Shown here piece by piece: positions 31,610 through 39,584 of a stretch of 64,000 bases of DNA. The stretch's first letter is position 1, and each line of letters opens with the position of its first letter. A program made the translations under genes and the position numbers. The notes beneath the pieces were generated by a model. The model searched no databases, had not been told where the DNA came from, and saw only the letters and a list, made by a program, of their open reading frames with translations. The stretch is from Pseudomonas persica (GTDB taxonomy: Bacteria > Pseudomonadota > Gammaproteobacteria > Pseudomonadales > Pseudomonadaceae), in assembly GCF_900291015.1 (NCBI RefSeq), contig NZ_OLKL01000039.1, positions 62,238 to 126,237 on the forward strand. The letters run 5' to 3'.

Positions 31610-31903
31610 ATGCGCAAACTCATCGTAGCCGCCTTCATCAGTCTCGACGGTGTCATGCAGGCCCTGTTCAGCCAACCCTTCGCGCTGCTGCTGGGCCGAC
31701 GCACCTACGACATCTTCGCCGGCTACTGGCCCAAGATAAAAGACGACTCGGAAGACTTTTCCATCGCCAACCTGTTCAACCGCGTGCCCAAGCACGTGGC
31801 CACCCATACCCCGGCCACCCTCGACTGGCACAACAGCCACGCCCTGGGCACGGACGTTACCGCAACGGTGCGCGCAGGCGAAGTCCAGACCGGTTCGTTC
31901 TGA
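31610..31903 (+). pseudogene. decayed RibD C-terminal/DHFR-family gene
   Basis: The open frame encodes 97 residues, starting MRKLIVAAFISLDGVMQA with AGGAGAG just upstream. It jumps directly to LFSQPFALLLGRRTYDIFAGYWP, then continues VPKHVATHTPATLDW and ends TVRAGEVQTGSF. Intact relatives (YyaP/DfrA-like, near 200 residues) have about 35 residues between the first two parts and about 90 between TVRA and GEV. I therefore infer two in-frame internal deletions that keep both ends, destroying the nucleotide- and substrate-binding fold. Family role when intact: uncertain NADPH-dependent reductase. Confidence 0.75.
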
Positions 31904-31985
31904 AAGGCACGATCCCATACAACTTTTACCCCGCACCCGCATCGAAATACAGGTAAGCCACCATTTCGCTTCAAGGAGCTTCACC

Positions 31986-32531
31986 ATGGCGCTACGCACC
32001 ACGCTGCTGCTTTCCTGCATGACCCTGGCCCTGCTCGGCTGCGCCGGCAACGATCACCCGGCGCCGCCGCGTACCCAGCAGGTCGACCTGCAACGCTACC
32101 AGGGCACCTGGTACGAACTGGCGCGGCTGCCGATGTTTTTCCAGCGCAACTGCGTGCAGTCCGAGGCGCACTACGGCCTGCGCGCAGATGGCCGTCTCGA
32201 CGTGACCAACCGCTGCCTGGAAAAGGACGGCCAGTGGAATGAAGCCAACGGCATAGCCGAAGCCCAGCAACCGGGCAGCACCGACAAACTCTGGGTGCGC
32301 TTCGACAACTGGTTCAGCCGCCTCGCGCCGGGCTTGACCAAGGGCGAATACTGGGTGCTGTATCACGACCAGGATTACCGCGTGGCACTGGTCGGCCACC
32401 CCAACCGCGAGTACCTGTGGCTGCTTTCACGCACGCCTGCGGTCACCGACCAACAGCGCGAGCAGCTACTGACAATTGCCCGTGAACAGGGCTATGACAC
32501 CAGCAAGCTGATCTGGCGGCAGGCCGAGTAG
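31986..32531 (+). CDS. blc: outer-membrane lipocalin Blc
   Basis: Bacterial lipocalin, a lipoprotein that binds lysophospholipids and helps with envelope stress. It is 181 residues. The signal peptide ends in a lipobox LLGC (Cys19). The lipocalin motif is YQGTWYELARLP; NRCLEKDGQWNEANGIA and GEYWVLYHDQDYRVALVG match the family. AAGGAG precedes the start. Asn at +2 after Cys19-Ala-Gly is not the inner-membrane Asp signal, so export to the outer membrane is expected. Confidence 0.94.
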   Translation: MALRTTLLLSCMTLALLGCAGNDHPAPPRTQQVDLQRYQGTWYELARLPMFFQRNCVQSEAHYGLRADGRLDVTNRCLEKDGQWNEANGIAEAQQPGSTDKLWVRFDNWFSRLAPGLTKGEYWVLYHDQDYRVALVGHPNREYLWLLSRTPAVTDQQREQLLTIAREQGYDTSKLIWRQAE

Positions 32532-32600
32532 CGGGCCATCGACGGCATGCGGCAATCAGGCTAAGGTGTGCGCCCTTTGTCACCTCGAAGGAACGAGACC

Positions 32601-33062
32601 GTGAGCACCGCGCCGCAGCAAGCACCCCGTATCCGTTTTCTTGCCCTGTGCGTTTTCCACCACCAGGGCAAGATCCTGGTCAACGTCTTCGACGACCCGG
32701 CCAGCGGCCAGACCCTGTGCCGGCCGCTGGGCGGCGGCATCGAATTCGGTGAACTGGGCCGCGATGCCATCGCCCGGGAAATCGACGAAGAACTGGGCCA
32801 GCCGATCAGCGACGTGCACCTGCTCGGCACCCTGGAGAGCCTGTTCACCTATGCCGGCAAGCCCGGGCATGAGATTGTGCAGGTGTACGATGCGCGCTTC
32901 GATGACGCCGGTCTGTACCAGCAAGCCTGGCTGAACGGCCAGGAGACCGACGGCAACCCGTTCCGCGCCCGCTGGTGCGACAGTGCCGACCTGGCGCGCA
33001 TCGGCCCGCTGGTACCACAAGGGTTGCAGGCGTTGCTGCGCGACCTGTCGCTGCTGGGCTGA
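32601..33062 (+). CDS. Nudix hydrolase
   Basis: Predicted nucleoside-diphosphate-type pyrophosphatase, 153 residues. I chose GTG 32601 because AAGGA lies 8 bp upstream and the conserved fold begins at APRIRFLALCVFH. The Nudix box is complete: GGGIEFGELGRDAIAREIDEELG near residues 46-68. The C-terminal part resembles proteins annotated as NUDIX hydrolase next to RNase Z in Pseudomonas. Substrate unknown. The rnz gene starts 16 bp later, so they are probably co-transcribed. Confidence 0.88.
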   Translation: MSTAPQQAPRIRFLALCVFHHQGKILVNVFDDPASGQTLCRPLGGGIEFGELGRDAIAREIDEELGQPISDVHLLGTLESLFTYAGKPGHEIVQVYDARFDDAGLYQQAWLNGQETDGNPFRARWCDSADLARIGPLVPQGLQALLRDLSLLG

Positions 33063-33078
33063 AACAAGGAGCCAGACC

Positions 33079-34038
33079 ATGGACCTGCTGTTCCTGGGCA
33101 CCTCCGCCGGCGTGCCGACCAAGGCACGCAACGTCAGCGCCACCGCTGTGATCGAAGCCAGTGGCAGCCACTGGTACCTGGTCGACTGTGGCGAAGGCAC
33201 CCAGCACCGGCTGCTGCACACGCCGCTGTCGATCCGCGACCTGCGCGCCATCTTCATCACCCACGTCCACGGCGACCATTGCTTCGGCCTGCCGGGCCTG
33301 CTGGCCAGTGCCGGCATGAGCGGGCGCACCCAGCCGCTGGACCTCGTATTGCCCGCCGCCCTGCACGGCTGGGTACGCCAGGGCCTGCTGGCCAGCGATA
33401 CCTTCCTGCCGTTCGAACTGCGTCTGCTGGCCGTGGAAGACCTGGTGGAGTGGCGCAGTGACACCGTGCAGGTGACCAGCGTGCAGTTGTCGCACCGGGT
33501 GCCGAGCGTCGGCTTCGTGTTCACCGAACGCAACCCCGAACCGCGTCTGGACATCCCGCGCCTGGAAGCTGAAGGCATACCCCGCGGCCCGCTGTGGGGT
33601 GACCTGGCCAAGGGCCTGACGGTGCAGCATGGCGGGCAGCTGCTGCACGGCAGTGACTACCTGCGCCCTTCGCGCCCGCCACGGCGGGTGATCGTGTGCG
33701 GCGACAACGACAACCCCGCGCTGCTGGCCGACGTCGCCAGGGGCGCGGACGTGCTGGTGCACGAAGCCACGTTCACCCAGGCGGTGGTCGAGCGCACGGG
33801 GGTCAGCTTCGGCCACAGCACCGCGGCTGCGGTGGCCCGCTTTGCCGAAGCTGCGGGCGTGCGCAACCTGGTACTGACGCACTTCAGCGCCCGCTACCAG
33901 AACGACCCAGGGCGCAGCCCGTGCATCGACAACGTGCGTGAAGAAGCCCTTGCCCACTACAACGGGCAACTGACCCTGGCGCAGGACCTGCAGCGCTATC
34001 ACATCGGGCGCGATGGCTGTCTTGAACCGGCCGGATGA
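33079..34038 (+). CDS. rnz: ribonuclease Z
   Basis: Metallo-beta-lactamase-fold nuclease that trims tRNA 3' trailers. It is 319 residues. The zinc motif THVHGDHCFGLPGLL begins at residue 61; further ligands are in QLSHRVPSVGF, VIVCGDNDNP, FGHSTAAAVARFA and LTHFSARY. The start MDLLFLGTSAGVPTKARNVS is typical of RNase Z. It follows a Nudix gene by 16 bp. A terminator stem overlaps its last codons. Confidence 0.93.
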   Translation: MDLLFLGTSAGVPTKARNVSATAVIEASGSHWYLVDCGEGTQHRLLHTPLSIRDLRAIFITHVHGDHCFGLPGLLASAGMSGRTQPLDLVLPAALHGWVRQGLLASDTFLPFELRLLAVEDLVEWRSDTVQVTSVQLSHRVPSVGFVFTERNPEPRLDIPRLEAEGIPRGPLWGDLAKGLTVQHGGQLLHGSDYLRPSRPPRRVIVCGDNDNPALLADVARGADVLVHEATFTQAVVERTGVSFGHSTAAAVARFAEAAGVRNLVLTHFSARYQNDPGRSPCIDNVREEALAHYNGQLTLAQDLQRYHIGRDGCLEPAG

Positions 34039-34057
34039 TTTAGCATGGCCGGTTTTT
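34025..34057 (+). terminator. rho-independent terminator overlapping the rnz stop
   Basis: AACCGGCC (34025-34032) pairs with GGCCGGTT (34047-34054) around a 14-nt loop that contains the rnz stop codon; TTTTT follows. The next gene starts 17 bp later, so some read-through may serve it. Confidence 0.75.
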
Positions 34058-34073
34058 CCAAAAGGACTTGGCC

Positions 34074-34601
34074 ATGCAACGCATCGTGATTCTGGGCAAC
34101 TCCGGCAGTGGTAAATCGACCCTGGCCCGACAGATTGGCGCACGTTTGGGCGTACCGGTGGTACACCTCGACACGTTGTTCTGGGAGACCGGCTGGGTTG
34201 AGCCGGATGCCGAGGCCTTCCGTACCCGCGTGCGCGATGCGGTGGCTGGGGAAGCCTGGGTGTGTGAGGGCAACTATGCCCGCCGCACGTTCGACCTGCG
34301 CCTGCCGCGAGCCGACCTGGTCATCTGGCTGGATACGCCGAGGCTGACCTGCCTGAAGCGGGTAATCCTGCGCAGTGTGCTGAACAAACCCCGGCCGGAC
34401 CTGCCGGCGGGATGTACAGAGCGCCTGGACCGGGCGTTTCTGACTTTCCTGAAGTTCGTGTGGACGTTCGACAGGGGCTATCGGCCGGGGATCGAAGCGA
34501 GCCGCCAGGCCATCGGGCCGCAGGTGCCGGTGGTGCATTTGCGCGGTGGACAGCGGATTACGGCGTTTCTGGCGAGCCTCTCATTGCCTGTTCCGGCCTG
34601 A
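34074..34601 (+). CDS. small P-loop kinase, FlaR/adenylate-kinase-like
   Basis: Predicted P-loop NTPase of the group annotated as DNA topology modulation protein FlaR or AAA family ATPase; the true function is unknown. It is 175 residues from ATG 34074, with AAAGGA upstream. Walker A is LGNSGSGKST (residues 7-16); HLDTLFWETGW and the acidic-plus-NY segment CEGNYARRTFDLRL follow; LVIWLDTPR is the Walker-B-like strand and RVILR the basic lid. It could be a nucleoside or other small-molecule kinase. Confidence 0.85.
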   Translation: MQRIVILGNSGSGKSTLARQIGARLGVPVVHLDTLFWETGWVEPDAEAFRTRVRDAVAGEAWVCEGNYARRTFDLRLPRADLVIWLDTPRLTCLKRVILRSVLNKPRPDLPAGCTERLDRAFLTFLKFVWTFDRGYRPGIEASRQAIGPQVPVVHLRGGQRITAFLASLSLPVPA

Positions 34602-34659
34602 TCGCCGGCAAGCCAGCACCTGTGGGAGCTGACTTGCCGGCGATAGGGCCGGCGCAGGC
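34586..34659. repeat. REP pair, family B, inverted
   Basis: GCCTGTTCCGGCCTGATCGC ... and inverted ... GGCGATAGGGCCGGCGCAGG. The left end overlaps the last codons of the preceding kinase gene (stop at 34601). Confidence 0.85.
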
Positions 34660-34674
34660 GCCTTGCATCTCTGC

Positions 34675-35958
34675 TCAGGCCGCCAACCGCCCACTGGCGA
34701 TCGCCTCCGACGCCGCCAGCATCGCTCGCAGCAACACCGCGCAGCCCGCCGCCAGGTCCTCGGGCGTGGCGTTCTCGATCTCGTTATGGCTGATACCGTT
34801 CTCGCACGGCACGAAAATCATCCCCGCCGGCCCCAGCTCGGCCAGGAAGATCGCGTCGTGCCCCGCCCCGCTGACGATGTCCATGTGCGGCAGGCCCAGC
34901 GCCTGCGCCGATTCGCGCACGGCATCGACACACCCTTGGTCGAAGTACAGCGCCGGGAAATCGGCCGTGGGTAGCAGTTCATGGCTCAGGCCGTGCCTGG
35001 CACAGGTCGCCTCGATCACCGCGCGCACATCGGCAATCATCTCATTCAGTTGCTCACCCTCCAGATGACGGAAATCCAGGGTCATGCGCACTTCGCCCGG
35101 GATCACGTTGCGCGAGCCCGGGTAAGCCTGCAGACAACCCACCGTGCCACAGGCATGGGGCTGGTGGCCGAGGGCGGTGCGGTTGACTGCTTCCACCACC
35201 GCCGCCGCGCCGACCAGGGCGTCCTTGCGCAGGTGCATCGGTGTTGGGCCGGCATGGGCTTCGACACCGCGCAGAGTCAGGTCGAACCACTTCTGGCCCA
35301 AGGCGCCCAGGACCACACCGATGGTCTTGGCCTGGTCTTCCAGGATCGGGCCCTGCTCGATATGCGCTTCGAAATAGGCCCCCACCGGGTGGCCTGATAC
35401 AGCGCGCGAGCCGGCGTAGCCGATGGCGTTCAACGCCTCGCCAACACTGACACCCTGGGCATCGCGCTTGGCCAGGGTTTCCTCCAGGGTGAACTTGCCG
35501 GCGAACACCCCCGAACCCATCATGCACGGTGCGAAGCGCGAACCTTCCTCGTTGGTCCACACCACCACTTCCAGCGGCGCTTCGGTTTCCACCCCCAGGT
35601 CGTTGAGGGTGCGGATCACCTCCAGTCCGGCCATCACCCCGAAGCAGCCGTCGAACTTGCCGCCGGTGGGCTGGGTGTCGATGTGGCTACCGGTCATCAC
35701 CGGGGGCAACTTGGGGTTACGCCCGGGGCGGCGGGCGAAGATGTTGCCGACGGCGTCGATGCTGACCGTGCAACCGGCGGCCTCGCACCACTGCACGAAG
35801 AGGTCGCGGGCCTGGCGGTCGAGGTCGGTCAGGGCCAGTCGGCACACGCCGCCCTTGGCGGTGGCACCGAGGCGGGCCAGGTCCATCAGGGATTGCCACA
35901 GGCGGCGGCTGTCGATGTGCCGGGCGCTGGTCTTCATGATGTCTTGCACTGGAGTCAT
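34675..35958 (-). CDS. hyuC: N-carbamoyl-beta-alanine amidohydrolase (beta-ureidopropionase)
   Basis: Peptidase M20-family metal amidase, the last step of reductive pyrimidine breakdown: N-carbamoyl-beta-alanine to beta-alanine, CO2 and ammonia. It is 427 residues. Metal-ligand segments are TGSHIDTQPTGGKFDGCFG (His, Asp), WTNEEGSRFAP (Glu) and AHIEQGPILE (His, Glu), with SGAGHDAIFLAE and SHNEIE near the C-terminus. The substrate-binding dimerisation insert includes GVEAHAGPTPM. It is next to the NCS1 permease gene on the same strand, with a REP pair in the gap, and opposite to the hydantoinase. The symbol hyuC is by family; pydC is an equivalent name. Confidence 0.93.
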   Translation of the reverse strand: MTPVQDIMKTSARHIDSRRLWQSLMDLARLGATAKGGVCRLALTDLDRQARDLFVQWCEAAGCTVSIDAVGNIFARRPGRNPKLPPVMTGSHIDTQPTGGKFDGCFGVMAGLEVIRTLNDLGVETEAPLEVVVWTNEEGSRFAPCMMGSGVFAGKFTLEETLAKRDAQGVSVGEALNAIGYAGSRAVSGHPVGAYFEAHIEQGPILEDQAKTIGVVLGALGQKWFDLTLRGVEAHAGPTPMHLRKDALVGAAAVVEAVNRTALGHQPHACGTVGCLQAYPGSRNVIPGEVRMTLDFRHLEGEQLNEMIADVRAVIEATCARHGLSHELLPTADFPALYFDQGCVDAVRESAQALGLPHMDIVSGAGHDAIFLAELGPAGMIFVPCENGISHNEIENATPEDLAAGCAVLLRAMLAASEAIASGRLAA

Positions 35959-35991
35959 GGGAGTTTCCTTCAGGCTTTTTTGTTGTCTGTC

Positions 35992-36090
35992 AGGGCCCTA
36001 TCGCCGGCAAGCCAGCTCCCACAGGGCCTCCACAGGCCTTGAGAACTGTGGGGTACCTGTGGGAGCTGGCTTGCCGGCGATGGGGCCAGC
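35992..36090. repeat. REP pair, family B, inverted
   Basis: CAGGGCCCTATCGCCGGCAA ... and inverted ... GCTTGCCGGCGATGGGGCCA, between the permease and amidohydrolase genes, both on the minus strand. Confidence 0.9.
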
Positions 36091-36096
36091 GCGATT

Positions 36097-37587
36097 TCAT
36101 GGCAAGGGCTTGGCCACCCGCGCCGGGCTGCGCGCGACCACGCCGGCGAAGAGGTAATACAGTGCCCCACCCAGCAGCGAACCGGTGAACCAGCCGTAGT
36201 CGTAGAACCAGCTGAAACTGCTGTTGCCAACGGCCATCACAGTCAGCGCCACCGGCAGCGCAAAGGCGGCAAACCCGGCCCAGTTCCACGCCGGGTACAC
36301 GTCGTCGCGGTACAGCCCGGCCAGGTCCAGCTTCTGCCGGCGGATCAGGAAGTAGTCCACCACCATGATCCCGGCGATCGGCCCCAGCAGGCTGGAATAG
36401 CCCAGCAGCCAGTTGGAATACACACTCTCCAGGCTCAGGTCGGAGACGATCCAGCCCAGCTTCTTCAGCAGCTCATGGCCCATCAGCGCCAAACCGATGA
36501 AGCCGGTCAGCCACACCGCGCGGTTGCGCCCGATCAGGCGTGGGGCGATGTTCTGGAAGTCGTTGGTCGGTGACACGATGTTCGCCGCGGTGTTGGTCGA
36601 CAGCGTGGCGATCACGATCAGTGCCATGGCCAGCGCCACCCAGAACGGGCTGTGGATCTTGCCGATCAGGCTGACCGGATCGGACACTGTCTCGCCTACC
36701 AGCGACGCCGAAGCAGCGGTCAGCACCACGCCTAGCGCGGCGAACAGGAACATGGTCAGCGGCAAGCCGAAGATCTGCCCGAGAATCTGGTCCTTCTGGC
36801 TGCGGGCATAGCGGCTGAAGTCGGGGATGTTCAGCGACAATGTCGCCCAGAAGCCGACCATGGCCGTGAGCCCGGCGCAGAAGTAACTGACCACGCTGGC
36901 GCCTTCCGGGCGCTTGGGCGGCTGGGCCAGCAGTTCGCTCATCGACATGTGCGGCAAGGCCCAGAACAGCAGGCCGACGCCCACGGCCACCAGCAGCGGT
37001 GCCGACAGCGTTTCAAGCCACTTGATCGACTCGGCACCGCGCAGCACCACCCACAGGTTCAGGCACCAGAAGATCATGAAGCCGATCACCTCGCCGGTAC
37101 CGCCCAGGGCCTTCCAGCCGTCGAACACCGAGCCAAGGAACAGGTGGATGGCCAGGCCGCCGAACATGGTCTGGATGCCGAACCAGCCACAGGCAACCAC
37201 GGCGCGGATCAGGCATGGCACGTTGGAGCCGATAATGCCGAACGACGAACGCAGCAGCACCGGGAACGGGATGCCGTACTTGGTACCAGGGAAGGCGTTG
37301 AGGGTGAGCGGGATCAGCACGATCAGGTTGGCCAGCAGAATCGCCAGCAAGGCCTCGCCCACGCTGAGGCCGAAGTAGGCGGTGAGCACGCCGCCGAGGG
37401 TGTAGGTGGGCACGCAGATGGACATGCCCACCCACAGGGCGGTGATGTGCCATTTGTTCCAGGTGCGCTGGTGCACCTTGGTCGGAGCGATGTCGTGGTT
37501 GTAGCGCGGGCTGTCGAGGACATCGCTGCCCTCGGACAGCTCGAACAGGCCATCCTGCTCGACCACTTCCGATCTGCTCTGCTGCAT
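36097..37587 (-). CDS. NCS1-family nucleobase/allantoin/hydantoin permease
   Basis: Inner-membrane cation symporter of the NCS1 family, 496 residues with about 12 hydrophobic segments. The N-terminal motif SPRYNHDIAPTKVHQRTWNKW and TNTAANIVSPTNDFQNIAPRLI (about residue 336) are family landmarks. Because it is divergent from the hydantoinase gene and beside hyuC, uracil, thymine or a dihydropyrimidine/hydantoin is the likely cargo. Exact specificity cannot be told from sequence alone. Confidence 0.92.
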   Translation of the reverse strand: MQQSRSEVVEQDGLFELSEGSDVLDSPRYNHDIAPTKVHQRTWNKWHITALWVGMSICVPTYTLGGVLTAYFGLSVGEALLAILLANLIVLIPLTLNAFPGTKYGIPFPVLLRSSFGIIGSNVPCLIRAVVACGWFGIQTMFGGLAIHLFLGSVFDGWKALGGTGEVIGFMIFWCLNLWVVLRGAESIKWLETLSAPLLVAVGVGLLFWALPHMSMSELLAQPPKRPEGASVVSYFCAGLTAMVGFWATLSLNIPDFSRYARSQKDQILGQIFGLPLTMFLFAALGVVLTAASASLVGETVSDPVSLIGKIHSPFWVALAMALIVIATLSTNTAANIVSPTNDFQNIAPRLIGRNRAVWLTGFIGLALMGHELLKKLGWIVSDLSLESVYSNWLLGYSSLLGPIAGIMVVDYFLIRRQKLDLAGLYRDDVYPAWNWAGFAAFALPVALTVMAVGNSSFSWFYDYGWFTGSLLGGALYYLFAGVVARSPARVAKPLP

Positions 37588-37928
37588 GGGGCTTTCTCCA
37601 GATGTTCTTGTAGTTGTTTGCCCAGCGGGCTAATGCGATGGCCGGAGTACACACGCTTTATGTGCTTAAAAATCTCGACCAGATTTTCATCTTGTCAAGT
37701 CAGTCAAAGTCTCAAAAAGCTCCGCAGTCACCACCATGAAATAAATTAAACCTTTAATTTCAATTAGTTAAAGACAGCAAAATTTATGGGGAAATTTTCT
37801 TGCTGAATCAAGGATCAGCATCTAGCCTCCAATCTTGTCAGGCCTGACAGGATTAACTGCCCTGCCCGCCCTGGACCAAGACAATTCCAAGAACCGGCCC
37901 AGACCGGTCAGCCTGCGAGGAAAACGGC
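37588..37928. promoter_or_regulatory. divergent promoter region of permease and hydantoinase
   Basis: A 341-bp gap with an AT-rich centre (37735-37800). It holds an inverted repeat TGCTGA...TCAGCA (37801-37820) and a perfect 14-bp palindrome TGTCAGGCCTGACA (37836-37849), both on the hydantoinase side. The palindrome lies 79 bp before the hydantoinase start and is a good candidate operator for a pyrimidine-responsive repressor. No gene is seen here. Confidence 0.55.
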
Positions 37929-39368
37929 ATGTCCCTGTTGATCCGTGGCGCCACCGTGGTCACCCACGAAGAGAGTTACCCCGCCGATGTCCTGTGTGCC
38001 GATGGCCTGATCCGCGCCATTGGGCAAAACCTCGAACCGCCCACCGATTGCGAGATCCTCGACGGCAGCGGCCAGTACCTGATGCCCGGCGGCATCGACC
38101 CGCACACCCACATGCAGCTGCCGTTCATGGGCACGGTGGCCAGCGAGGACTTCTTCAGCGGCACCGCCGCAGGCCTGGCCGGTGGCACCACCTCGATCAT
38201 CGACTTCGTCATCCCCAACCCGCAGCAGTCATTGCTGGAGGCCTTCCATACCTGGCGTGGCTGGGCGCAGAAAAGCGCCAGCGACTATGGCTTCCACGTC
38301 GCCATCACCTGGTGGAGCGAGCAGGTGGCCGAAGAGATGGGCGAACTGGTGGCCAAACATGGAGTGAACAGCTTCAAGCACTTCATGGCCTACAAGAATG
38401 CGATCATGGCTGCCGACGACACCCTGGTGGCCAGCTTCGAGCGCTGCCTGCAACTGGGTGCGGTGCCCACCGTACATGCCGAGAACGGCGAACTGGTGTA
38501 CCACCTGCAGAAAAAACTGCTGGCCCAGGGCCTGACCGGGCCGGAAGCCCATCCGCTGTCACGCCCATCCCAGGTCGAGGGCGAGGCGGCCAGCCGCGCC
38601 ATCCGCATTGCCGAAACGCTGGGCACACCGCTGTACCTGGTGCACGTTTCCAGCCGCGAAGCGCTGGATGAAATCGCCTATGCCCGGGGCAAGGGCCAGC
38701 CGGTGTACGGCGAGGTCCTGCCCGGCCATCTGCTGCTGGATGACAGCGTCTACCGGGACCCGGACTGGGCCACCGCCGCCGGCTACGTGATGAGCCCACC
38801 GTTCCGCCCGCGCGAACACCAGGAGGCGCTGTGGCGCGGCCTGCAGTCGGGCAACCTGCACACCACCGCCACCGACCACTGCTGCTTCTGCGCCGAACAG
38901 AAAGCCATGGGCCGCGACGACTTCAGCCGTATCCCCAACGGCACTGCCGGCATCGAGGATCGCATGGCAGTGCTGTGGGATGCCGGGGTGAACCGCGGGC
39001 GCCTGTCGATGCATGAGTTCGTCGCGCTGACCTCCACCAACACCGCGAAAATCTTCAACCTGTTCCCGCGTAAGGGTGCCATTCGTGTTGGCGCCGACGC
39101 CGACCTGGTGCTGTGGGACCCACAAGGCACCCGCACCATATCGGCCAAGACCCACCACCAGCAGGTGGACTTCAACATCTTCGAAGGCCGCACCGTGCGC
39201 GGCATCCCCAGCCACACCATCAGCCAGGGCAAGGTGCTTTGGGCCGATGGCGACCTGCGCGCGGAAAAGGGCGCTGGGCGCTATGTGGAACGGCCGGCGT
39301 ATCCGCCGGTGTATGAGGTGCTGGGGCGCAGGGCCGAAGTGCAGCGGCCGACGCCCGTGCAGCGCTGA
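37929..39368 (+). CDS. hydA: dihydropyrimidinase / D-hydantoinase
   Basis: Opens the ring of dihydrouracil or dihydrothymine (and hydantoins) to N-carbamoyl-beta-amino acids. It is 479 residues. The binuclear zinc ligands occur at the canonical positions: His59 and His61 (GGIDPHTHMQLPF), carboxylated Lys150 (NSFKHFMAYKN), His183 (TVHAENGEL), His239 (LYLVHVSSREAL) and Asp316 (TATDHCCFCAEQ). AGGAAAA lies before the ATG. It is transcribed with pydX and pydA, separated from them by a REP pair. Confidence 0.97.
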   Translation: MSLLIRGATVVTHEESYPADVLCADGLIRAIGQNLEPPTDCEILDGSGQYLMPGGIDPHTHMQLPFMGTVASEDFFSGTAAGLAGGTTSIIDFVIPNPQQSLLEAFHTWRGWAQKSASDYGFHVAITWWSEQVAEEMGELVAKHGVNSFKHFMAYKNAIMAADDTLVASFERCLQLGAVPTVHAENGELVYHLQKKLLAQGLTGPEAHPLSRPSQVEGEAASRAIRIAETLGTPLYLVHVSSREALDEIAYARGKGQPVYGEVLPGHLLLDDSVYRDPDWATAAGYVMSPPFRPREHQEALWRGLQSGNLHTTATDHCCFCAEQKAMGRDDFSRIPNGTAGIEDRMAVLWDAGVNRGRLSMHEFVALTSTNTAKIFNLFPRKGAIRVGADADLVLWDPQGTRTISAKTHHQQVDFNIFEGRTVRGIPSHTISQGKVLWADGDLRAEKGAGRYVERPAYPPVYEVLGRRAEVQRPTPVQR

Positions 39369-39374
39369 AGCCAT

Positions 39375-39540
39375 TGGGGCCGCTCAGCGGCCCATCGCCG
39401 GCAAGCCAGCTCCCACAGGGATTGGTGCTGCGCTCATCGGCGCGGCTGTCCTGGAGGAACCCGTTTTACCGGGATGGCACCACTCTCAAAAACATCACTG
39501 TACCCGTGGGAGCTGGCTTGCCGGCGATTGGGGCGCAGAG
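39375..39540. repeat. REP pair, family B, with wide spacer
   Basis: One copy (CGCTCAGCGGCCCATCGCCG onward, 39380-39420) and an inverted copy (39500-39540) are separated by about 80 bp, in the 216-bp gap between hydA and pydX. The second copy ends 45 bp before the pydX start. Confidence 0.85.
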
Positions 39541-39584
39541 CGCCCCCACTCCAAGCCAGATATAAAAATAGAGAGGCTATAACC

